Source: an uncultured Pelagibacteraceae bacterium
Lineage (GTDB): Bacteria > Pseudomonadota > Alphaproteobacteria > Pelagibacterales > Pelagibacteraceae
Direction: 5' to 3'
NCBI GenBank assembly: GCA_902560685.1
Contig: CACEMT010000009.1
Span: 1 to 39,036 of the forward strand
DNA: 39,036 bases
The notes under the pieces were generated by a model. That model did not search any database, was not told the origin of the DNA, and was given only the letters and a program-made list of their open reading frames with translations. This document shows positions 7,618-16,117 of this stretch, piece by piece (positions within the stretch are counted from its first letter, which is position 1; every line of letters begins with the position of its first letter). Both the position numbers and the translations under genes were made by a program.

Positions 7618-8712
7618 ATGCGCATGTCTCAAAAAGATAGTTTCGTAAAATTCGAGAAGGTAGATAAAAGTTACGATGGAGAAATACTAGTCGTTAAAGA
7701 TTTAAATCTTGATGTTCCAAAAGGTGAGTTTTTAACAATGTTAGGACCTTCTGGTTCAGGTAAGACAACAGTGTTAATGATGTTAGCTGGATTTGAAACT
7801 CCAACAAGCGGAGAGATTTATTTGGATGGAAATCCAATAAGCAGTATTCCACCAAACAAAAGAGGTATAGGAATGGTTTTTCAAAACTATGCTTTATTTC
7901 CTCACATGACTGTAAAAGAAAATTTAGCATTCCCACTTGAAGTTAGAAAAATGCAACAATCTGAAATTGATGAAAAAGTTGGAAATGCACTTGCGATGGT
8001 TGAATTGCAAGATTTTGGAAATCGTATGCCATTACAATTATCGGGTGGACAACAACAACGTGTCGCATTAGCAAGATCTTTAGTGTTTGAACCAAGATTA
8101 GTTTTAATGGATGAGCCACTTGGAGCACTTGATAAAAATTTAAGAGAGCAAATGCAGTATGAAATAAAACATATTCATGAAAAAATTGGAATAACAGTAG
8201 TTTATGTAACTCATGATCAAAGTGAAGCTTTAACAATGTCAAATCGAATTGCAGTTTTTAATGACGGAAAGATTCAACAAATTTCTTCACCAGATGTTTT
8301 GTATGAAAAACCAAATAGTTCTTTTGTTGCACAGTTTATTGGAGAAAATAATCAACTAAGAGGAAAAGTAAAATCGATTAATGGAGAAAATTGTATCGTC
8401 ACGACAGAATCCGGAGATGATATTCATGCTTTAAAAATAAATGTGAATAATAATGGTGATGGTTCTTTAGTTTCTTTAAGACCTGAGAGAGTTGCTATTA
8501 ACTCATCAGAAAAATTTGAAAATAATTTTGATGCAAAGGTAAAAGAATTAATTTATTTAGGTGACCACATCAGATCTCGAGTAGAAGTTTGTGGAAATGA
8601 TCAATTTATAGTTAAAATTCCAAATTCTTATAAGGAAGCAAATTTAAAAGAAGGTTCGACAGTCAAACTGTCATGGAAGGCATCAGATTCAAGGGCTTTA
8701 GACCTTAATTAA
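7618..8712 (+). CDS. potA: Polyamine-type ABC transporter ATPase (PotA-like)
   Basis: A 364-aa ATPase of the spermidine/putrescine (CUT/POPT) class. Walker A is GPSGSGKTT (about residue 44), Q-loop in MVFQNYALFPHM, signature [14 protein letters not shown], Walker B LVLMDEP and switch His in VTHDQSEAL; the C-terminal 120 residues form the TOBE domain of this class. Two start codons are possible, 7618 and 7624 (MRM). It heads a potA-D-B-C-type order with its binding protein 112 bases downstream. The imported ligand cannot be read from the ATPase. Confidence 0.88.
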   Translation: MRMSQKDSFVKFEKVDKSYDGEILVVKDLNLDVPKGEFLTMLGPSGSGKTTVLMMLAGFETPTSGEIYLDGNPISSIPPNKRGIGMVFQNYALFPHMTVKENLAFPLEVRKMQQSEIDEKVGNALAMVELQDFGNRMPLQLSGGQQQRVALARSLVFEPRLVLMDEPLGALDKNLREQMQYEIKHIHEKIGITVVYVTHDQSEALTMSNRIAVFNDGKIQQISSPDVLYEKPNSSFVAQFIGENNQLRGKVKSINGENCIVTTESGDDIHALKINVNNNGDGSLVSLRPERVAINSSEKFENNFDAKVKELIYLGDHIRSRVEVCGNDQFIVKIPNSYKEANLKEGSTVKLSWKASDSRALDLN

Positions 8713-8824
8713 GCTAATAAATTTAGGAAAAATCTATCAAAAAACGTTTTGCAGTCTCTAAGTAATTATGTTTTACTTTCGCCTTTAAAACTTAAATTAA
8801 ATTTAATTTAAAGGGGAAAAATAA
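8713..8824 (+). promoter_or_regulatory. Leader of the PotD-like binding-protein gene with a perfect 20-bp palindrome
   Basis: The 112-base gap ahead of the binding-protein gene holds a perfect AT-only palindrome at 8792-8811 (two 10-base arms, no spacer), immediately followed by the Shine-Dalgarno AAGGGG (8811-8816), eight bases before the ATG. The long leader inside the operon suggests an internal promoter or mRNA-level control that lets the binding protein be made in excess of the ATPase. AT-rich palindromes arise easily by chance here, so the function is inferred. Confidence 0.4.
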
Positions 8825-9886
8825 ATGAGAAAAGCAATCAAAGCAGCTTTTTTTGGTTTAATCTCAATTGCGTTTGTTGGATCTGCAACAGCAGATATAA
8901 CTTTCGTTTCTTGGGGTGGTGCATATACAGCCAGCCAACAAAAAGCTTACATAGACACTTATAGCAAAGGTTCTTCAATTACTGTTGAAAACTACAACGG
9001 TGGTCTTGGAGAAATCAAAGCACAAGTGGAAGCAGGAAATGTAACTTGGGATGTAGTAGACGTACTTCCAGACCAAGCGATCACAGGATGCGATGAAGGT
9101 TTATTTGTTAAAGTAGACCAAAGTGAGTTTATAAACGATATGGTTGTACCACCAGTTTCTGACTGTGTTGTTCCACAAATCTTTTGGGCTTACACTGCAT
9201 TTTATGACAAAGCAGCATTCCCAGGAAAAAAACCAAAAAACATTAAAGATTTCTTTGATGTTAAAAAGTTTCCTGGAAAAAGAGGAATACATACTTGGGC
9301 AAACGCTTTAATCGAAATGGCACTAGTTGCTGACGGTGTTAAAGCAAGCAAAGTATACGAAGTAATGAGTACTCCTGAAGGAATAGACAGAGCATTTGCA
9401 AAACTAGATACAATTAAAGATCACGTTGTATTTTGGTCTGCAGGTTCTAAGCCACTTGAGTTAGTATCAAGCGGTGAAGTTGTTATGGCATTAGCTTACA
9501 ACGGTAGAATTGGTGCTGCTATCCTTTCAGAAGGTAAAAACTTCGAATACATTTGGGACGCTACAGTTCTTGAACAAGAATATCTTGTAGCTATCAAAGG
9601 TGGAAATGAAGCTGAAGCTCTTGAGTTCATGGCGCATGCTTCAACAGCAGAGTCAAACGCTGAGCAAGCTAAATACATTCCATATGGCCCTATGAGAAAA
9701 TCTAGTATCAACATTATCAAAAAAGGTGAACCTTGGTTCATAACATCAAGCGGTAATATTGATATCTTACCTCACATGCCAACTACTCCAAAAGTTCTAA
9801 AAAGAGCTGTAATAGGAGACCCAGTTTGGTGGGCTGATAACGGTGCTGAAGTTCACGAAAGATTTGGTGCTTGGAAAGGTAGCTAA
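8825..9886 (+). CDS. potD: Periplasmic polyamine-type substrate-binding protein (PotD/PotF-like)
   Basis: A 353-aa extracytoplasmic binding protein. The signal peptide ends at SATA (about residue 23) and the mature protein starts with DITFVSWGGAY, the first strand typical of spermidine/putrescine-type (and related Fe3+/amine) binding proteins. The segment WDVVDVLPDQA corresponds to the ligand-pocket strand. Codon use is more GC-rich than in neighbours, consistent with high expression. It is bounded upstream by a structured leader and downstream by an intrinsic terminator before the permease gene. Ligand is uncertain: spermidine, putrescine or another small cation. Confidence 0.85.
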   Translation: MRKAIKAAFFGLISIAFVGSATADITFVSWGGAYTASQQKAYIDTYSKGSSITVENYNGGLGEIKAQVEAGNVTWDVVDVLPDQAITGCDEGLFVKVDQSEFINDMVVPPVSDCVVPQIFWAYTAFYDKAAFPGKKPKNIKDFFDVKKFPGKRGIHTWANALIEMALVADGVKASKVYEVMSTPEGIDRAFAKLDTIKDHVVFWSAGSKPLELVSSGEVVMALAYNGRIGAAILSEGKNFEYIWDATVLEQEYLVAIKGGNEAEALEFMAHASTAESNAEQAKYIPYGPMRKSSINIIKKGEPWFITSSGNIDILPHMPTTPKVLKRAVIGDPVWWADNGAEVHERFGAWKGS

Positions 9887-9904
9887 TAATTCGTAGTATA
9901 ATTT

Positions 9905-9939
9905 AAAAAAGGCGAGATTTTTATCTCGCCTTTTTTTTT
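9905..9939 (+). terminator. Intrinsic terminator between binding protein and permease
   Basis: An 8-bp stem GGCGAGAT/ATCTCGCC (9911-9918 and 9923-9930) with a TTTT loop, preceded by six A and followed by nine T. It lies 18 bases after the PotD-like stop and about 35 bases ahead of the permease ATG. Probably a partial terminator or 3' stabiliser that keeps binding-protein mRNA more abundant than permease mRNA. Confidence 0.9.
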
Positions 9940-9973
9940 ATTGTGTAATAATTTTATTTTATAAAATAACTTT

Positions 9974-11233
9974 ATGAATCAAACGCAGACATCAACAGGT
10001 CCAATATTAACAACTGATGGAATTCCATTAAAAGTCAGTCTTAAAAAAGCAGAACGTATAAATAAAATAAGAGCATTTCTTTTAGTGCTGCCACTTTTAG
10101 CATTTATATTAATTACATTCTTGGTCCCAATTGGCGACATGTTAGCTCGGAGTGTTGATGACAGACAAATTAATACGGTTTTTCCAAAAACTTTTGAGGT
10201 TTATAAAAAATGGGACAGACAAGGCCTTCCTTCTGAAGAAGTATACAAAACAATGTTTTTTGAATTAAAAAATAGTGAAGGCTATAGTGTTGGTAAAGCA
10301 AGTACCAGAATGAATTATTCTAAATCTGGTTGGAAAAGTTTATTAAAAAAATCTAAAAGAAAATTTAAAAAAATTGAAGAAGGTCCTTTTAAAGAGCAAA
10401 TGATTGCTATTGACAAAAAATGGGCTGACCCTGAATATTGGCTAGCTCTTGGACAAATGGTAGATCCTACGACAATGGGATATTATTTAAATGCCGTTGA
10501 TTTAAAATATGATTCAAGCAAAAACATAGTTCAACAAAAAGAAAATAGACGTATTTATAACAAAACTTGGATTAAAACTTTTAAAGTAAGTCTTTTAGTT
10601 ACACTGTTTTGCTTACTTTTGGGATACCCAATTTCATATTTGCTTGCAACATTGCCCATGAAATACAGCAATCTTTTAATGATATGTGTCTTACTGCCTT
10701 TTTGGACTTCTTTGCTAGTTCGAACTGTTGCTTGGATGGTTATGTTACAACAAAAAGGTGTTCTGAATAATCTCTTAGTTATGTCAAATTTGATTGCAGA
10801 TGAGAACCGTTTCCAACTAATGTACAACCAAACAGCAGTTGTAATAGTTATGACTCAAATTCTACTACCTTTTATGGTTTTACCTCTCTATAGTGTAATG
10901 AAAACTATTTCACCAACATATATGAGAGCAGCTTTAAATCTTGGAGCTTCTCCGATGCATGCATTTTATAAAATTTATATGCCAAATTCAGTTCCAGGAG
11001 TTAGTGCAGGGTGTTTGCTTGTATTTATAATTGCCATTGGATACTACATCACACCTGAACTTGTAGGTGGTAAGGATGGACAAATGGTAGGAAACTGGAT
11101 TGCTTATCATTTAAAAACAACATTGAATTGGGGACTTTGTGCTTCATTGGGAGCAATACTTTTAGCAATGATGACTGTCTTGTATTGGGCTTACAATAAA
11201 ATAGTAGGAATAGAAAATATTAAATTAGGATAA
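9974..11233 (+). CDS. potB: Polyamine-type ABC transporter permease with large periplasmic insertion (PotB-like)
   Basis: A 419-aa inner-membrane permease. The first membrane helix is at about 30-52; then comes a hydrophilic, Lys-rich insertion of roughly 140 residues (55-195), and then the standard permease core of five helices starting at WIKTFKVSLLVTLF. The coupling (EAA) loop is recognisable in MRAALNLGASPMHAF. Canonical PotB is about 275-290 aa, so the insert accounts for the extra length. It sits two bases before the PotC-like gene. The insert should lie on the periplasmic face, where it could touch the binding protein. Confidence 0.87.
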   Translation: MNQTQTSTGPILTTDGIPLKVSLKKAERINKIRAFLLVLPLLAFILITFLVPIGDMLARSVDDRQINTVFPKTFEVYKKWDRQGLPSEEVYKTMFFELKNSEGYSVGKASTRMNYSKSGWKSLLKKSKRKFKKIEEGPFKEQMIAIDKKWADPEYWLALGQMVDPTTMGYYLNAVDLKYDSSKNIVQQKENRRIYNKTWIKTFKVSLLVTLFCLLLGYPISYLLATLPMKYSNLLMICVLLPFWTSLLVRTVAWMVMLQQKGVLNNLLVMSNLIADENRFQLMYNQTAVVIVMTQILLPFMVLPLYSVMKTISPTYMRAALNLGASPMHAFYKIYMPNSVPGVSAGCLLVFIIAIGYYITPELVGGKDGQMVGNWIAYHLKTTLNWGLCASLGAILLAMMTVLYWAYNKIVGIENIKLG

Positions 11234-11235
11234 TT

Positions 11236-12117
11236 ATGGCTTTACCCGCATATGCAACCACTGGACAAAAAGTAGGATACTATTCTTTTTTAACTTATTG
11301 TGGTTTTGTTTTTTTCTTTTTAATTGCGCCAATTTTTATAATCCTTCCACTCTCATTTAGTGCATCACCATTTTTTGAGTTTACTAGAGAATTTATGAAT
11401 TTTGAGCCAGAAGCCTGGTCTCTTAGATGGTATAGACAGATGGTTGGTATTAGCAGCATAGGAGACACAACAGTTGTTACTGATAAATGGATGATGGGAA
11501 CTAGAAATAGTTTTTTTGTTGGAATTGTTGCTACACTTCTTGCAACTGCTCTTGGTACTGTTGCTGCGTTAGGATTAAGTAGACCACATATGCCATTCAA
11601 AGCTGTTCTTATGGCAATATTAATTTCACCAATGATTGTACCATTAATCATTACTGCAGCAGGAATGTTTTTCTTTTATTCGAAAATTGGGCTAACTCAT
11701 ACTTATCTAGGATTAATTCTTGCACACACTGCTCTTGGAACACCATTTGTTGTAATCACAGTTACTGCCACTTTAACTGGTTTTGATACCAATTTAATTA
11801 GAGCATCACAAAGTTTAGGAGCAGATACAATGAGAACTTTTTTTAAAGTTATTATGCCCCTAATACTTCCTGGTGTAATTTCAGGTGGATTATTCGCGTT
11901 TATTACTTCTTTTGATGAAGTTGTAATTGTTATGTTCATTGGTAGCGTTGAACAAATAACTATACCAAAACAAATGTGGGCTGGACTGCGTCAAGAAACC
12001 AGTCCTGTTATTTTATGTATGGCAACATGTTTGGTTGCATTATCAATAGCCTTATTAACTACCGTTGAGATGCTTAGAAGAAGATCTGAAAGATTAAGAG
12101 GAATCAAACAAAGATAA
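11236..12117 (+). CDS. potC: Polyamine-type ABC transporter permease (PotC-like)
   Basis: A 293-aa integral membrane permease with six predicted helices and the coupling loop IRASQSLGADTMRTFFKVI, which docks onto the ATPase. Together with the genes from 7618 it completes an ATPase, binding protein and two-permease importer. Two bases separate it from the PotB-like gene. A C-terminal cytoplasmic basic tail (RRRSERLRGIKQR) ends the protein. Fifty bases follow before the next gene with no clear terminator, so read-through into the fatty-acid-type enzyme downstream is possible. Confidence 0.88.
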   Translation: MALPAYATTGQKVGYYSFLTYCGFVFFFLIAPIFIILPLSFSASPFFEFTREFMNFEPEAWSLRWYRQMVGISSIGDTTVVTDKWMMGTRNSFFVGIVATLLATALGTVAALGLSRPHMPFKAVLMAILISPMIVPLIITAAGMFFFYSKIGLTHTYLGLILAHTALGTPFVVITVTATLTGFDTNLIRASQSLGADTMRTFFKVIMPLILPGVISGGLFAFITSFDEVVIVMFIGSVEQITIPKQMWAGLRQETSPVILCMATCLVALSIALLTTVEMLRRRSERLRGIKQR

Positions 12118-12167
12118 ATTTTATCATTTCCAGATAGACTATTATAAGTTAAAAAACCATTTCATTT

Positions 12168-14390
12168 ATGGAAATAAAAAAAGTTGTAATTATAGGATCG
12201 GGAACAATGGGAAGCGGTATTGCAGCTCATTTATGTAATGCAAATATTCCTGTGACATTGCTAGATTTAAAAACAGAAATTTCAGAGAAAGCGAGAGAGA
12301 AAATACATAAATCTAGACCTCCATTGTTAATAGATAAGTCTAAGATAAATAATATTAATGTAGGTAATATAAATGATGATTTTGATGTAGTGAAAGATGC
12401 TGACTGGATAGTAGAGGCAGTTGTTGAAAGAATTGATATCAAACATAATATTTATGAAAAAATTTTTAAAGCAAGAAAAACAGGTGCAATTGTTTCATCC
12501 AATACTTCATCAATACCTATAAAAATTTTATCTGAAAAATTAACAGAAGAAGAAAAAAAAGATTTTTGTATTACACACTTCTTTAATCCAGTTCGTTACA
12601 TGGGATTATTAGAAATTGTAAAAAATGAAAATAATGACCTTAATAAAATTAATTCTTTAAAAAAATTTTGTGAACAAGAACTAGGAAAAGGTGCAATAGT
12701 TTGTAATGATACTCCAGGTTTCTTAGGAAATAGAGTAGGAGTTTTTGCAATGCAAATAGCAATGACAGAAGCTTTTAAAATGAAATTATCAATCGAAGAA
12801 GCGGATGCGGTTTTTGGTCGGCCTATGGGAATACCAAAAACAGGAGTATTTGGCTTATATGATTTGATTGGCATAGATTTAATGGCAGATGTTTTAAAAA
12901 GTTTTATAAAAGAACTTTCTGAAAATGATCCTTTTCAATTAGTTGCTAAAGAAATTCCATTAATTACAAAATTAATTCAGACAGGCTATACGGGAAGAAA
13001 GGGCAAAGGTGGCTTCTATAGAATGAATAAGCAAAACAATCAAAAAATATTAGAAGCGATTAATCTTGAAACAGGCGAGTATTCCTCTTCAAAAAAAATT
13101 GATCTTGGTATTGATACTGTAAATTTAAACTTACTAATAAATAGAAAAGATAAGTATGGTGAGTATGCATGGTCAGTGATTTCACAAATAATAAAATATG
13201 CATCATCATTAGTTCCTGGCATCACAGATAAATTTAACGATATTGATGAAGCTATGCGTCTTGGTTTTAATTGGGCTATGGGCCCTTTTGAAATGTTAAA
13301 GTCAATTGGAGTTAAAAATTTCTTTGATCGTATTGATAATTTTGAAAATAATAAATTCTTGGAAAATTTATCAAAATCAAAAGATGAAAATTTTTATGGT
13401 GAAAGACAACAGTATACAAATATTGAAACTTTAGGAAAAATTAAACCAAAAGCAATTAAAGTAGACAAAAATAAATCTGCTGAAATTTATAGATTTAAAG
13501 ACTTTAATATTGTTGAGTTTACTACAAAAGCTTGCGCTTTAGACTATGACTCCATGGATGCATTAAAAAATGCAACTGATAAACCTTTAATAATTATAAA
13601 TGAAAGTATGCAATTTTCCGCAGGTGTAAATTTAACTTATACTATGAATTTTGCAGACAAAGGTGATTTTAAATCCATCGAAAAATTTATTAAATATTTT
13701 CAAGAAACTTGTAAGCACTTAAAATACTCTGATCATCCAGTTATTTCGGCTCCATCTGGTTTAGTTTTAGGAGGAGGAGAAGAAGTAGCAATCCAATCAA
13801 ATTTTGTAGTATCGCATACAAATATTGTAATGGGTTTAGTTGAAACAGGAGTAGGTCTTGTGCCTGCAGGCGGAGGATGTAAAGAAGTTTTATGGAGATG
13901 GTCTCAAACTGATGAAGCTAAAAAAGATCCTGATTTTGCTCCTTTAAAAGTATTTAATATTATTGGTTATGGAACTACAGCTACCTCAACAGTTGAAGCT
14001 GAGCCACTAAAATTTTTAAGACCAGAAGATAAAAAAGTTATGAATAGAAACAGTTTGTTTGAAGTTTCAAAAAAATTAATATTAGAAAATAAAGATTTTA
14101 CACCTCCAAAAGAATGTTCGTTCAATTTATCTGGAAAACCCCTTAAGGAAAAAATGATAAAAGTTTTAGAAAAATTATATAACGATAAGATTATACTAGA
14201 CCATGGTATGAAGGTTGGTTCAGAATTAGCAAATGTTTTAAGTGGAGGAGATACAACAATAAAACAAACCCTTTCAGAAGATGAATTATACAAATTAGAA
14301 CTAGAGTCTTTTATGAAATTAATTGAAACAAAAGAAACTCAAGAAAGAATTAAACATACTTTAAATACAGGTAAACTTTTAGTAAATTAG
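12168..14390 (+). CDS. Fused 3-hydroxyacyl-CoA dehydrogenase / enoyl-CoA hydratase
   Basis: A 740-aa bifunctional beta-oxidation-type enzyme with domain order dehydrogenase first, hydratase last, the reverse of E. coli FadB. The Rossmann motif is GSGTMGSG (residues 10-17), the dehydrogenase catalytic His lies in THFFNPV, followed by two 3HCDH C-terminal repeats (about 185-285 and 330-400). The crotonase-like domain follows at about 440-640, with the oxyanion/Glu region VLGGGEEVA and VGLVPAGGG. It catalyses hydration of enoyl-CoA and NAD-dependent oxidation of the hydroxyacyl-CoA. No thiolase lies beside it; an amino-acid- or solute-derived acyl-CoA is as likely a substrate as fatty acid. The next gene begins two bases after its stop. 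Confidence 0.85.
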   Translation: MEIKKVVIIGSGTMGSGIAAHLCNANIPVTLLDLKTEISEKAREKIHKSRPPLLIDKSKINNINVGNINDDFDVVKDADWIVEAVVERIDIKHNIYEKIFKARKTGAIVSSNTSSIPIKILSEKLTEEEKKDFCITHFFNPVRYMGLLEIVKNENNDLNKINSLKKFCEQELGKGAIVCNDTPGFLGNRVGVFAMQIAMTEAFKMKLSIEEADAVFGRPMGIPKTGVFGLYDLIGIDLMADVLKSFIKELSENDPFQLVAKEIPLITKLIQTGYTGRKGKGGFYRMNKQNNQKILEAINLETGEYSSSKKIDLGIDTVNLNLLINRKDKYGEYAWSVISQIIKYASSLVPGITDKFNDIDEAMRLGFNWAMGPFEMLKSIGVKNFFDRIDNFENNKFLENLSKSKDENFYGERQQYTNIETLGKIKPKAIKVDKNKSAEIYRFKDFNIVEFTTKACALDYDSMDALKNATDKPLIIINESMQFSAGVNLTYTMNFADKGDFKSIEKFIKYFQETCKHLKYSDHPVISAPSGLVLGGGEEVAIQSNFVVSHTNIVMGLVETGVGLVPAGGGCKEVLWRWSQTDEAKKDPDFAPLKVFNIIGYGTTATSTVEAEPLKFLRPEDKKVMNRNSLFEVSKKLILENKDFTPPKECSFNLSGKPLKEKMIKVLEKLYNDKIILDHGMKVGSELANVLSGGDTTIKQTLSEDELYKLELESFMKLIETKETQERIKHTLNTGKLLVN

Positions 14391-14391
14391 A

Positions 14392-15219
14392 ATGACTTAC
14401 TTGTCTGACCACCAGATAAAATTCTATAATGAAAAAGGTTATGTTGCTCCAATCGATGTACTTTCAATTCAAGAAGCTAATGAAATTAGAGAAGAAATAG
14501 AAAATATTGAAAAGAAATGGCCAAATGCTATTGAGGGTCTAGGACGAAATTATGTACATATGATCTCTCCTGTCTTTAATAATGTATGTCTTAATAATAA
14601 AATTCTAGATGCTGTTGAAAGTATTATTGGTAAAAATATTCTTATTTGCGGAACAACACTTTTTATTAAAAATGCTAATGAAAAAGGGTTTGTAAGTTTT
14701 CATCAGGATGCAAAATATATAGGTCTTGAACCTCACAATTGGGTGACAGCTTGGATAGCAGTAACAAATTCCAACGAAGAAAATGGATGTATGCGAATGT
14801 GGCCAGGATCTCATAAGGAAGATTTAAAGAATCATGAACAAAATTTTGATGAGGATAATTTGCTAACAAGAGGACAAACAATTGAAAATGTGCCAATAGA
14901 AGAAACAGAACCTGTAATTTTAAAAGCAGGTCAAATGTCGTTACATCATCCAACTGTAATCCATGGTTCAGGTTTAAATAGAAGCAATGATAGAAGAATA
15001 GGATTTGTAGTTCAAAGCTATATCGGGAGTAATGTAGATCAAGTACTTGGAAAAATATATGTTCAAAAAGCAAGAGGAGAAGATACTCACCAATTTCATG
15101 AATATTCTAATGTTCCTAAAGGACTAATGGTAAAAGAAGACATTATATCGTGGAATAAGGCAAAGGACGAACTATCAAAAATATTTTATAGTGGAGCAAC
15201 CAAAAAAGGAAAGTATTAA
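14392..15219 (+). CDS. Phytanoyl-CoA dioxygenase (PhyH) family oxygenase
   Basis: A 275-aa Fe(II)/2-oxoglutarate oxygenase. The iron ligands are H-x-D in FHQDAKYIGL (about residue 105) and the distal His in VIHGSGLNRS, whose Arg neighbourhood (NDRRIGF) binds 2-oxoglutarate. The retained Asp indicates hydroxylation rather than halogenation. It lacks the conserved signature region of ectoine hydroxylase EctD, so that assignment was not used. It starts two bases after the fused acyl-CoA enzyme and precedes the MOSC gene, suggesting one transcript. The substrate is unknown. Confidence 0.8.
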   Translation: MTYLSDHQIKFYNEKGYVAPIDVLSIQEANEIREEIENIEKKWPNAIEGLGRNYVHMISPVFNNVCLNNKILDAVESIIGKNILICGTTLFIKNANEKGFVSFHQDAKYIGLEPHNWVTAWIAVTNSNEENGCMRMWPGSHKEDLKNHEQNFDEDNLLTRGQTIENVPIEETEPVILKAGQMSLHHPTVIHGSGLNRSNDRRIGFVVQSYIGSNVDQVLGKIYVQKARGEDTHQFHEYSNVPKGLMVKEDIISWNKAKDELSKIFYSGATKKGKY

Positions 15220-15223
15220 TATT

Positions 15224-16003
15224 ATGAATTGCTCAATTTCATCTATTTATTATTGTCCAGTTAAAACTTTATCATTTCAAAGCATTGAAAGTTGCAATGT
15301 AAAAAAAGAACTAGGAATGATCAACGATAGGATATTCGCATTTTCTAGAGGGGTAGATTTAGAAAAAGCAAAGTCTATGGAATCCAATCCTAATGATAGA
15401 AAATTAATTAATTTATTAACTTTAAAAAATTCTCCAGCTTTAAATAAATATAATTTTACTTATAAAGAGGGAAAACTTAGTTTAAATCTTAAAGAAAAAG
15501 AAATAATTTCAATCTCACCAGATAATAATGAAGAAAGAATTAAACTTTCTGAAAAGTTAATTGAATTAGAAAGTTCTTTAGCAAAACCTATCTTTCTTTT
15601 AAAAAATGTTGAATTTCCGTTTTTTGACACTACTCATTCTAATAATATTTTTAACTCAATATCATTGATAAACTTAAATACTGTTAAAGATTTTGAAAAA
15701 AAGATTAATCAAAAAGTTGAGTTTGAAAGATTTAGGGGTAATTTTTATTTTGATGGCCTGGATGCAGGAGAAGAAAGAAATTGGATAGGTAAAGTTATAA
15801 AAATTAATAATATTTCTTTTAGAGTTGAAAAAAATATTCCAAGATGTGTAGCTATAAATTTAAAACCAAAAACCGATGATAATTCTTTAAATTTACTCCA
15901 ATCTCTAAAAAAAACTTATAATCATTTTGATATGGGGATTTATTTAAATGCTTTAGACGATGGAAAAATAAATATTGGTGATAAAATTCAATTATCCCAG
16001 TAA
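15224..16003 (+). CDS. MOSC domain-containing protein
   Basis: The start chosen is the ATG at 15224, four bases after the PhyH stop; an earlier in-frame ATG at 15191 would overlap that gene and add an unrelated stretch. The 259-aa product has an N-terminal MOSC_N beta-barrel (SSIYYCPVKTL, about 5-15) and a MOSC domain (about 120-259) with the conserved Cys in IPRCVAIN and the preceding RFRGNFYFDG. MOSC proteins handle sulfur or molybdenum cofactor chemistry, for example in molybdoenzyme-type N-hydroxylate reduction. No molybdoenzyme is seen here, so its link to the neighbours is unclear. Confidence 0.8.
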   Translation: MNCSISSIYYCPVKTLSFQSIESCNVKKELGMINDRIFAFSRGVDLEKAKSMESNPNDRKLINLLTLKNSPALNKYNFTYKEGKLSLNLKEKEIISISPDNNEERIKLSEKLIELESSLAKPIFLLKNVEFPFFDTTHSNNIFNSISLINLNTVKDFEKKINQKVEFERFRGNFYFDGLDAGEERNWIGKVIKINNISFRVEKNIPRCVAINLKPKTDDNSLNLLQSLKKTYNHFDMGIYLNALDDGKINIGDKIQLSQ

Positions 16004-16117
16004 TTTTTTTTAATTTCTATTAGTCAACCTCTGATTGAAAAAATAATTTTGTGTGTACAAGTAACCGTTTTTTTAGTTAAATTATTTAAAATAAATTAAA
16101 TGAGAGGGAAATAAACT
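16004..16117 (+). promoter_or_regulatory. Leader of the EhuB-like binding-protein gene
   Basis: The 114-base gap ahead of the binding protein likely contains the promoter of the ehu-type operon. Just upstream of the start is an imperfect AT-only inverted repeat (about 16078-16100, ten of eleven positions paired) followed by the purine-rich Shine-Dalgarno GAGAGGG. The layout, AT hairpin then strong ribosome site, is the same as upstream of the PotD-like gene at 8825. No regulator gene or convincing operator is visible. Confidence 0.35.

Noticed and set aside
14392-15219. PhyH-type oxygenase as ectoine hydroxylase EctD
   Set aside because: Attractive because of the ectoine genes nearby, but the characteristic EctD signature around the iron site is not present; kept as PhyH family only.
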